Part shown: positions 43,815 to 55,300 of the stretch, piece by piece | Position numbering within the stretch: position 1 is the stretch's first letter | How the letters are laid out: the number at the start of each line of letters is the position of its first letter | NCBI RefSeq assembly: GCF_902459465.1 | Contig: NC_047062.1 | Location: 26,095,866 to 26,159,865 of the forward strand | Length of the DNA: 64,000 nt | Direction of reading: 5' to 3' | Source of the DNA: Asterias rubens | Taxonomy: Eukaryota; Echinodermata; Asteroidea; Forcipulatida; Asteriidae | The notes under the pieces: generated by a model | Database searches by the model: none | Seen by the model: the letters and a program-made list of their open reading frames with translations, nothing else | What the model was told of the DNA's origin: nothing | Position numbers and translations under genes: made by a program

Positions 43815-44265
43815 GGATCTGTGTAAGAAGTATGGTGTCAAAGTGCTTGCGAAATGGTACGACCATGTTCCGGAGAAAGTTGTAGAGACCGACCAGGTCA
43901 AGATCCTATGGGACTTTAACATTCAGACCGATCATGTTATACAACATAGGCGTCCGGATGTTGTGCTATTAGATAAGACGAAGAAGATGTGTCATCTCAT
44001 TGACATAGCTGTGCCAGGTGATATAAGGGTAGCTTCGAAGGAGATGGAAAAGATCGAGAAGTACCAGGACCTGGCCAGGGAACTTCGTAAGATTTGGCAG
44101 GTAAAGGTAAAAGTAGTCCCCGTGGTGGTTGGAGCACTTGGCACCATTCCCAAAGCACTGGGGAAACATCTAGATGAAATAGGGACAAATGTGAGGGTAG
44201 ATCTGTTACAGAAGGCAGCGCTTTTGGGAACAGCGAGGATCCTGAGAAAGACCCTTGAGATCTAA
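43815..44265 (+). pseudogene. LINE-derived PD-(D/E)XK-like endonuclease fragment
   Basis: An open 150-codon stretch with no start of its own. It reads R-D-L-C-K-K-Y-G, K-I-L-W-D-F-N-I-Q-T-D, R-R-P-D-V-V-L-L-D-K, H-L-I-D-I-A-V-P-G-D, E-K-Y-Q-D-L and V-P-V-V-V-G-A-L-G-T, ending A-R-I-L-R-K-T-L-E-I then a stop. The R-P-D...I-D-I-A...K spacing fits a restriction-like nuclease fold, and I recognise this block as the C-terminal part of a widespread retroelement protein. It is 5'-truncated, which fits incomplete reverse transcription. Confidence 0.65.
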
Positions 44266-46188
44266 GGCTACGGGACGTAGCCCGACTCGAGGAGTTACCG
44301 GCAACCAGTAGAATAATCTTATTCGATTGTATATAGCTATCCAGACATATTAAGGGTTATGGGGGTAAAGTCTAACTGTTGAAGGATATCCTCATATATA
44401 ATGATACAACTTATAATGATACAAAAAATTACTAAGCGTCAGTCAGTTGCATCGACCACTTTTCATTATTGATTTATTTTTCAAGAGTTTGGGTCTCCTA
44501 AAAAGTTCGTTACAACTGCCCTGAACTTTGTGCTGTTTTACAGTGTTTAAATGTTTTTACGGAAATGGTTAACACAAACTCAATAAGTCATCATTATTGT
44601 TGGGTATGATTACGTCACCAATAATTAAACGAGGAGAACGCATCTGTGAGGAACGAGATTCGCTCGTCCCCAGCGCCATGCTTTAGACAAGACTGGCCGC
44701 TGGGACCGAGCGAATAAAATGAGATTGAGGCCAGGGTAAAGTCAAAGGAGGGCGCTAGACATAGGAGTACATCAGAGCCGTATATTAGGCTCTGGAGTAC
44801 ATCACAGGAGGGCGCTATCTCCAATTGAGCCAAGAAGAAAAAAATTGCGTAAAAAAATTCGTAATCGTATCGTTGAGAGCAGACGACAGTAACAGGATGG
44901 GAAACGGATTGAAAAACATGCTTTAAATATTTAGCTCAAGTTATGTTTCTTTCTGAATGTATATATATGCGGTAACCCTTCTTCTGAGGTAAGAACAAAA
45001 TTCAGTGGTTTTGGAGTTAATTAATTAAGGGCGGATAAATTGGTGGCGACGTGTGGAAAATTAAGCCTGAGTTAAGTCACATTTTGGTTGAGTAAACCAT
45101 GTGATTTCTACCTCCATGATCATGCTATATAGTAGACCATTGTGTTAACTGGGCGCTGTATTTCTTTTTTCGTTATTTTGACATTAATAATAATATGATC
45201 ATATGACCGATAATGTCAAAATTTGGAAAACAGGAATACAGCGCCACAGTTACTGGGTCTACCTCCATGCTTAAAGTTAAACTAACGTCGAAAAAAAATC
45301 CTACCTCCAGCTCCAGTCTACTTCTAAATATAAGTTCTAGAAAGTAGAAACTAATTGGCTCCGTGAGGAGCCTTCCCCTTATGTTTTATTTAAAAGTTTC
45401 CAGGAAGGACCTCCAGTCTTGATGAGTAATCTTTAATATAATATTGATTTCACATGTGTTGAAGAATGTAGTTCTGCCTTGTCTGAACTTTAGCCCTATA
45501 ATATAAGGCCGTGTCCGAAACGACGACTTCGGCTACAGCTACGTCTAGATCAGCGCGTCTACCAGTGTTGAAGAATAGGCAGACGCGCGCGATCTAGCCG
45601 TAGCTGTAGCCGAAGTCGCCGTTTCGGACATGGCCTTAGGCACATGCTATGGACATGATGATGATGCCTGGACTCCAGGCTGGAGCTGGACAGCAGGGTT
45701 GCAATGTAAATGTGTGTTTCTAGACAAATGAGTTCACCTCCTGGAGAGAGAGAAGGCGTATTTAAGTAGTGCCAAGACTCTTCTTGTTTGGACTCAAATA
45801 CAAAAATAGTTAAATAATAAAATACACTCTTGGCAACTTTGGATTCAAATACACTGGACTCCCTCCACTTCTCTTGTTGGCAAGAGAAATGGAGGGATCA
45901 GTCCGGTATAGGGGCTTACCCGCTATATGGTGGCCAGTAATCTCTGGCTTGCATTGGCTTGGGAACATTTGTAGGTGTACCAAGGCATGAATATGGCAAC
46001 AGAGCTGGCCATTTGGTGCTTCTGGATCCTTAATTATAGTTTCTAGAAGAAATGTTCTGTATATAAAAATAACAAAAAATGTACTTTTTCTCTACTGGAG
46101 AAATAGTCGTTTTTCATATCAAAATGGAGCACAACAAATAAAATATTGACTGTTTTTCCCTTTTTTTTTCTCTCAAGAATTAGGTAGA
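44266..46188. other. Intergenic region before ADCK1
   Basis: It holds an inverted repeat at about 45143-45258 (gggcgctgtatttc/gaatacagcgcc arms), a short MITE (45504-45638) and otherwise no recognised element. A 5' UTR exon of ADCK1 probably lies here. The first coding exon is preceded by a polypyrimidine tract (about 46151-46173) followed by AG, which looks like an acceptor. Confidence 0.45.
45504..45638. mobile_element. Short MITE, TAAGGCC ends
   Basis: 135 bp with about 45-bp inverted arms: aaggccgtgtccgaaacg, cgacttcggctacagctacg and their complements. It is bordered by TA on both sides. The arms are GC-rich against an AT-rich background and could form a long hairpin. Confidence 0.8.
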
Positions 46189-46371
46189 ATGGCATTGAGA
46201 CGATTCCTGAAGCACTCTCAACGAAGCGGCTATGTCCTACCCATCTCAGTTGTATCAGTTGCCACTGTTGGTTCTTCAGGGATGTGGCTCAACTACAAGA
46301 ACAACAGCAAGACTATCAAGTCCAACTGGTCATCGCTTGGTGCAGTCAGATTTGGAAGAGCATTTTTTAGT
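46189..46371 (+). CDS. ADCK1: ADCK1 exon 1
   Basis: ATG start followed by A-L-R-R-F-L-K and a hydrophobic run (L-P-I-S-V-V-S-V-A-T-V), then L-G-A-V-R-F-G-R-A. It ends at AGT|GTAAAC in phase 0. The chosen donor keeps G-R-A plus 11 residues in register with other ADCK1 proteins. Confidence 0.85.
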
Positions 46372-49300
46372 GTAAACATTTTGTTGTTGTTTTTCTTTTA
46401 TTTTTGCCTAAGTATAAAGCCTTGTTTATACTTCCTGCGAATGTTTCGTGCGAAGAAAATTGTCTTTCATCACAATTGGAAGGGGAATGTGTACCGATTG
46501 TTATGTCATCAAAATTTGCTTCACCTTCGCATAAAGTATGAACCGGGCTTTATTCATTATTGTAAATAATGCAAAATGGATCTTGCAAACTATTTTTTTA
46601 GTTGACCTAGCCTTAATCCTCACAGTCTCAATTCCCTGATGATACCTTATTGGCATAAGTGAAAGTCTTAGGACTGGGGTCAGTGAGTCCAAAAAAACAA
46701 TTGGTTATCACAGGGTCAAGGACTCGGGCATTCTAATCTTATCTAAGTCCAAGCATTTTGGTGTGGAGTGACATAGAAGAAGAGGATATTGGAGGATACT
46801 ACACCCTAATCAGGTCTTGAAAAAAGACCATGGTGGCACCCACAGCAATCGCTGTGGGTGCCCTCACTGCCCTGTGTGCTTCTGATGTGTTGCCCTTTGC
46901 AAATTCGCAATGTAACTTGACATTGTCCTCATAGAATGCGTTTTCTTTTTGTCGTTATCGTTTTCGTTATCGCTGCAGTGTGACTCAGCCTTTAGAAGGA
47001 GTCAGATAATTTCTGTTTGAGCTAGAGAAATAAGAAATATAAATGTTAGGGTTTGTATTTAATACATACATTTCAACCCTTTCATCAGATTGTGTTTCCT
47101 TAAATGTAACTTAATATCTCAAAATATCTTTGTCTTAAATTTACCTCTTTGCCATTTTCTGTTTTATTTGAACAGGCTGCATTTGTGGCATTGGATTACA
47201 AATTCTCGTTGTTTGGTTTGGACAGGACAACGGAGAAGTACACAGAAGTTAAATCAAAGGTACCAACCGACTTGTGAATTGTTGTTTTTCATCACAGTAA
47301 AAGATACTCTCGTAATCCTGTTCAAAGGTCTCAAGAGAATACATTAATAACATGAGATTTGGGACTTGCCCATTGATCCATTTCACCTGAACTTGGTTTT
47401 CCGAGAGCATCAATAGTAATTATTTTGGCATTCCAAATTATAATGTGGGGGAGTGGCACTCTATACAAGCATTGACGTCCAAATCGTGAGTTTGACATTT
47501 TTGTTCCGGCTGAACTTGAGGTTTTTATGGGTCATGCCTTCCACGCCCCCTTACTGGCTTACTGGATTGATATTATGTGTAGTATATCACCCTTCTGCAT
47601 CTCCCCATGATTTGCTCCTGATAGAACACATCTTCTACAGTCGATCACCTGCTGGCCAAGTACCCTGGGGCTGGTGCCGCCATCTTAGGAGAGTTTAACA
47701 AATTGGACACTGACGTAATATGTCGGCTTAGCGGTTTGAAGCAAGTTGTAAACATTTCTACCAGGTGTCAAGCCTAAATGTAATAAATAGAGTATGGGGC
47801 CTTTTAAAAGAAGCAGAAGCTTGTAAAAAACAGACGGACATGCAAACAAAAGGACAGACGAACATCTGAAATGATGACTTCTCTGACACATGATAGATCA
47901 GAGGAAACACAATGAGCTCATAATAAGAGTAACTATAAACATAAATATATGAATAGGAAACTTGCAGGTACAACCATGTGTAAAATCTCTTTCGAGGGAG
48001 TGTTGGCTCTGAGAAGTGGTGGTTTGGTCTCGACGTTTCGAACAGTTTACTCTGCTCGTCTGCAAGAGAGATCATGATAAGCGACAAGATGGCAGAACAG
48101 TTCAAGCAAAAGCAATACCAACTAATTATGTAACAATGTACGCAATGTATTTGTATTAGTCTGTTGATGTAGATTTTTTTTTTTTGGCTCTCTTACAAGG
48201 TTCATCTACGGTGTGCTAAGAGGTTGTACAATCTGTGCTGCAACAATGGGGGCGTCTTCATCAAGGCAGGCCAGCATGTAGGTGCACTGGATTATCTGCT
48301 TCCTACAGAGTACGTCGAGACAATGAAGGTGCTCCACAACGACGCCCCCTGCAGCGAGCTTGAAGATATTAAAAAGGTTGTGGAGGAGGATCTAGGTTCA
48401 AAGGTAAACATCTCTGAAGCAAAGTCTATCAAAATTGTCAAAGAAAGTATTAATTACAAGTCAAGTTTACCATCTGCACTCCAGTTAACCCCTTCAACAC
48501 TGAAACCCAGCCAATGCTACATGAGCTCGCACACACACAAAAGAGTCTAGCATTCTCAAGAAGACAATCGGAGCACTCTGATTGAAACATCAAGCAGAAA
48601 CCGGCTCTTCCCAGAGCCACCACTTACTCAAAAAAGGAATGATGTCACAATTATTGTGAATGGTTTATTCAAATTTACAAAGTTTTTTACAGAGTAAAAA
48701 AAAAATGGAATAAACAATAAACAGGCAAAATCTATACAATAAAATTGTATTCAAACTCGGTTCTTATCAAGCCATTTTGAGATATGGTGGACACAATACT
48801 ACAACACAATATGGATTGGGTCAATCTGTCTGTATACACCCAAACCAAATAGTGCACTCCTATAGTGTCAACCATACCTCAAAAAGGCTAATTTTGTGCA
48901 TCTTCTTTCTCTAAAGGATTATTTGTGTTTTAACCTACTCAGCCTCTGGTCCCACCACTGCCAGCCGGTTTCACACCAAACACGGCCGTGCGAAACTTTG
49001 GTAAACTTTCCCAATATTTAGACATGTTGCAAAACCAGACATAAATTCTTTTAGCTTTTGATTTTCTCAGATTTTGTTTGCAAAGGCCAGTTACATTTTT
49101 GCACTGGAGATTAAAAAAAGGTTAAATTTGGAAAGATGAATAACTCTCCTTTTGCAAAGTCTGTCAGTGTGACTTGTTGATGGTCTTAAAGGTGTTCACA
49201 TATCTGACACCTTTCAATGCAGGCAGGTACAGGGTTATTATAAGTTACTGTATCACACAAGCGCGAGTGAAATACGGAAAAATGTAGTGCTTCTGAGTCC

Positions 49301-52300
49301 CATATCCAATGAGGCCTACGAGGCAGACGCGCTATTTTTGGGGGTATTCTACGAGCTACATGTTATAACGATTTTATTTTCCAGTCTCACATGCAAGGCG
49401 CCAAGCTTTAAATTTCAGATTGATATTTTGCGACGAACAGCATGCACGCGCAAAGTTTAGAATGTAATTTTTGCACTGTTCGTAAGCGGAGCGTGACGCA
49501 TTAAAACTCACAATACACACTGTGCAATATTAAAACTGGAAGTAGGTTATAGCTTTTTAAACCACCCTCAAGTTCTAACATCTGATTGGTGGTTTAGCAC
49601 GTACTGGAAGATAAATTGATAAAATGTCCCTAAACTTCTTAAAGACACTGGTCACTATTGGTAACAATTCAAAATAACTGTTAGCATAAAAAAACTCACA
49701 ATGGAGAGCTGTTGATAGTATAAAATATTGTGAGAAACAGCTCCCTCTGAAGTAACATTGGTTTTATGAAGAGGTAGTTTCTCACTCAAATAATAAAAGA
49801 GACTTCAGCTGAAGTCTTTTATAGGCATCTGAAAGCACACAAATTTGTGCAACAATGGTATTTTTTCTTTCATTGAATACTTTCTAGCAACTGCAATGAC
49901 CAATTGAGTCAAAATTTTCACAGATTTGTTACTATATGCATATGATGGGATACACTGGTCTTTGAAAATTACCAACAATGTCCAGTGCCTTTAAATCATT
50001 CTCAACACAGTTTTATTTATCATTTTTTATGTTGGTGACGACCTCAGGTGAGCTGGATCAATTGATAAGATAATTTGTGTTTTTTTTTACTGTTCAGGCA
50101 AATGAAATGTTCGTGGGGTTCTCTGAGAAGCCAGTGGGAACGGCTTCACTAGCTCAAGTACATCATGCTACACTGAAGGACGGGAGGTCTGTGGCAGTCA
50201 AAGTTCAACATCCCTACGTCAAGGCTTACTCTGACGTTGATATGAAGACAATTGATGTAAGTTTTATTCCTTTTCATGACTTCATGAAAACAAATACAGT
50301 GGACTCTTATTAATTCCAGTTTAGCTTCCTACATGAGCTGTTTAGGGATTACTAACTCAAGACTCAATACTGTTTTCCTCGTATTATCCGAACCTTTAAT
50401 CGCAGGACAAGATCAATACAGATCAATATGCAAATGTACACACACGTCATAGTGCATGTACTACACACGTATGTACAAGTATATGCTAAAACGGAGCAAA
50501 GCGCTTCCTAGTTCAGATCTTCTGAGCATCCTGTACTCAAAAATATCAAAGATAAATCCATCTTTACTGACTAATTAATTATGAAATTGTTATAATGTTG
50601 TATTACTTAAAACAAAAATCATACCAAAGCGATGTCAATGTGACCATGATGTGACAAATTCAGTAAGTACTGAATTTGTCACATCATGGTCACATTGACG
50701 TTGTGGTTGGCTGCATAGGCGCTAAGCAGTACTGCTTAGCGCCTATGCAGCCAACCACGACAGAAATACTGGGCAAACCTATTCCCTGAAGAAAAGTAGA
50801 CTGGGTTATTATGCATGAATTTCCGAGTTTGGCCACAAAAGCTTGAAAAGTTTACATCCTTTCCAGTGAGAGAGTATAATATTTACAATTAATTACTTGA
50901 GTCAGTAAACTTAATCGATGAACAGTTCCTTTGGAACAAAATAATACATGGAGATAACAGGTGTAAGTTGCCTCTTTCTTCAATAGAGCATTCCTCTACT
51001 GCGTGCATTACACACATGACACACGCATGACATAGGACCTTCGGCTTAACATCCCAACCATGGTTAAATGTTTCGCTCAAGTGCCTTTTGCGGGACTTGA
51101 ACTCACACTCTGACAATGCCAGAACTTGAGTCAAGTGCACCAGACCGCTTTAGCCACAACACTCAACTAAATGAATGCGCCACATTTTTTACCGCGTGAG
51201 GCACTCTCAAACATATTTGTATCACTTTCGGGGGGGTATATTCATTCATACCCAAAACATTCATTAGAGACTGGGAAACATTACCACAACAGTCATTATA
51301 TCCATCACAAACAATAAGACCTTAAGATGAGCCACTTCAACCCAACTCTAAAGCAACTTAAAACTCCGGTGCAACAAAAGTCACAGAACGCCTATTAAAA
51401 CTGCTGGACAAATCGCGTATACCCCCGGAAGTGATACAATTACTATTGAGAGTGCCCTCAGGCGGTCAAAAATACAACGCAATCAGTAATCTTTCAATCT
51501 ATAAACTTCACATCAACAGACCGATTTCAATTTATTTTCTTTTGATTTCAAGTTTCTACTACGGACAGCATCCAGGATCTTTCCAGAGTTTGAGTTGCTT
51601 TGGCTGAGTGAAGAGATGCAGGAGAAATTACCGATTGAGCTGGACTTTCTTCAAGAGGGACGTAGTGCAGAGAAAGCTTCCAAACTCCTTGGACATTTCA
51701 AGTTCCTAAAGGTAACCAATGCGCCTTATTTTTGACCGCGCGAGGGCGCTATAAATAGTATTTTTACCACTTCTGCGGGTATACGTGATTCGCCCTGCAA
51801 AGTTTCAATAGGCGTTCTGTCACTTTTGTTGCGCCGTAGTTTCAATATGCTTTAGAGGTGGATTATAACGGCTCCTTCAAAAGTCTTAGATGTCTGTGGT
51901 GGTGATGTGTTCCAATCTTTAATACCCCGAAAGTGATTGAGAGCGCCCTCACACGGTCAAAAATATGGCCCAATGTTTTTTTGTCACATCGTCTTACTGG
52001 ATGACTACAATGTAAAAGATCTGTAGCGCGTCATTATCTCCACTGTTCAAATGAATGCAAAAAGTTAATTATTTGTTTTATATGGAAGTCAAGTCCCTCT
52101 ATGTCATATGATTGTAGGATAAAACCATGAGAATGAACAGAAGGTACAATATTGTGTTCTGACATCCAGTATGATGGTTGTTTGTACTGCTGTGTGTAAC
52201 ATATGGTGTGTGTAGCTTGCAATATTCATTTGGGTTTTACCCATAATATACACCAATGTATGTGAGCACTGTATACTCAGTACTTTCCTGAGATCTGTGA

Positions 52301-55300
52301 AAAAAATCACAGGCCCTGACCTTTGCAATTCTAGAGCAGTGACATAGTTGCAACTAGACCACCGAAATTACCTGGGAGCTAGAGGCAGTTGGATAGCGGC
52401 TTGCAATAGTTAAAAAGGATGGGACGAACTATATTGTCAGTGAGCTTTCAGATTGAAACTAATTAATTCAATTGTTCACTCATTAAGATTCCAAAGGTAC
52501 ACTGGGATTTGTCTTCAACTAGAGTGTTAACAATGGAGTATTGTGAGGGAGGAAGGGTAGACGATGCCAAATACATGAAGCAACATGGAATCAATGTCAA
52601 CAAGGTAAGTAAAGGAACTAAGCCTGGGCAGCTAGTGCGACTAGTTTCGTATTCATGACTATTGGTTGCTTAGTCGGGTTGCTACTACCGTTTTTCAACT
52701 ACTCGGTTAATCATGCTGCCACGGCTACTACAAAAATAGTCGCAACTACTTCAAAAATAGTTGTGACTACCTGTTAGATGAACCAATTGTGTCGCTCACG
52801 ACTATTCACGACAACATAATTTACTTACGAAACACAATCAGACATCAGTGACCCAATCTTCTAAGTGCTCTGCCAGCAACTGTTTTTTTTAAGCAAAAAC
52901 CAATTATGTAATGATCCCTTAAAGGCAAAGTATACCTTCATTTTTTTTTAACCGTTTGGTTGTTTGAATTCTGTATAAATGTAGATGTGTACAATAAAAC
53001 TAACCTGTGAAAATTAAATTGAGATACTGCATGAAATCAGGAGCGCATCTGTCCATGCAAGAACGGTTCTCAGATTCAGATTCTGGGGCCTATAAACTTG
53101 TACTTTGTTTGATATAGTAGCCATATTTTTTTTGAAGCAAAATGCTTTGTACTATCACTGTAGCTTTTTTAAACTAAAAGTTTTAGTTTCCATTAATGTT
53201 AAGAGTGATTACCAAACCATCCCTTTAAGTCAAGAAGCGTTAAATAAAATCATATTTTTTGTTCCCAATGCAGATACTTCATTAATTGCGCCAGGAGCGT
53301 CACTGAGTGACGGACATGTACGCTATATAAGAAGCCAAAATTGTTATTATTATTAATGATTAGGGGTACCAACAATTTTCAACTGATGGGTGTTTGTTTT
53401 GGGGTTCAATGAGCGCACCTGTTTGGGGCTCTATTTCGCCTATAAGCCATTGTAAGCTTTGCTTCTTAGTGAGCTCCCCTGCAATTTCCCAAAAGTGAAT
53501 TTTTGTAACACGTACATATTATTGCCTGTATTAGAGTTTTTACTGTGGAAACAAACATGAGACCTTGAAACTATGAATTTTTCTGTTGCTTTTCTCTTAA
53601 ACATTTAACATTTCCTGTACACCCTTTTTTCTATCCTTTGTTTGTAGGTGACTCAAGATTTGGGCAAGATGTACAGTGAGATGATATTTGTGCATGGTTT
53701 TGTGCATTGTGATCCACATCCTGGCAACGTCCTTGTAAGAAAGACTCCTCAAGACAAGCATGAGATTGTTCTCTTAGATCACGGCCTCTATCAGGTGAGA
53801 ACCCTTTCTCTTCTCACAAGAGTTTATTCATGTAACAGATTCTGTCTCTGGAAAACGAAGTAGAGACATAGAAAAGTGCAAAACACAATTTCAGGGTAAA
53901 TGTTACAAGGCCTGGGCGACTCAAGTGCCAAGGGTCGTAGTCTTGACTTAGATCATTAGTTGACTACCGTTTTTCCAACTACTTGGATAATTGTGCTGTC
54001 GCGACTACTACAAACAATATTGTGCAATTCTTTCATTATTTTCTTGCAACTTCGCTGACCAATTTAGCCCAAATTTGTTATACAAATTTGTTATGCATAT
54101 GTTGGGATGCACCAAGGGAGAGTACTGGTCTAAGACAAACGTGTCCAGCTCACGATTTCACAAAACTCTTTCTTACTTAGGATTAATCTTATGACTTAGG
54201 ATGAGTCCCAACCCTGCACTGTAGCATGTAGACCTTAAATCCTAAAACTCGAGATAAGACGAGTCCTAACTCTTTGTGAAATCGAAGGCAGCGCCTTTAA
54301 GGTGTAGGGGGGCGGTGCTGAAGAAGTGTACAGTTTTTATGCTTGTGAGTTGTCAATAATTTTGAACGGCCCCCTAAATAATGTTATTTGAAATTTCTCT
54401 GTTCTAGGATTTAACAGATGAGTTCCGGATAAATTATGCCAATTTTTGGCAGTCGATTATGGCAGCTGATATAGATGGGATCAAGAAGTACAGCACAGCA
54501 TTGGGTGCTGGGGACATGTACGGATTGTTTGCCTGCATGCTGACTGCCAGAAGCTGGGACACGGTCACAACAGGAATTGACAAGGTTGCCCAAACTGCAG
54601 AAGAGGTACAAATCTAGAGTTTGAAAATGCAATACTGAAACATCTTTCTTTAAAGGTAGCAGTGTGCTGTGATATCATATAGAATTGTCTAGGGGGGGAG
54701 GGGATTGATACTGGTATGATTAACTTTAAAATGAGTGAACTTTTATATTGGTGTGTCGTGGGGATAAAAGCATCGAACTTCAGCTTTGCTGTTTCTGATC
54801 TGTGGAGTTTGGGTTTGAGTCCCGGTCGTGACACTTTTGTCCTTAAGCTTGCCACTTAACCCTTATTGTTTTATCTTCAGGGCGAGACCTAAAACCTCAG
54901 GTCATGTGTAATGTGGAAACGCACATGAAATAAGCCAATGACTCATCAAAATTAAAGGGTTTCTTCCCAGTGTTTCTTGATTGATCAGCAGCACTTTGCG
55001 CCACAGAACCTTGTAAACCATTACATACTTTAAAGCCATTGGACCCTTTCGGTAAACAGTATTGTCCAAGGCCCACACTTCGTGTATCACAACTTCTATA
55101 TCAAATAACAAACCTGTGAAAATTTAGGCTCAATTGTTCATCGGAGTCGGGAAATAATAACGGGAAAACCCACCCTTGTTTCCGCGCGTTTCGCTGTGTC
55201 ATGACATGTGATTTAAATAAATCAGTAATTCTCGCTATCGAGAATTTATATTGTTTTACTGTTTTCTCAAAAAGTAAAGAATTTCATGGAGTAATATTTC

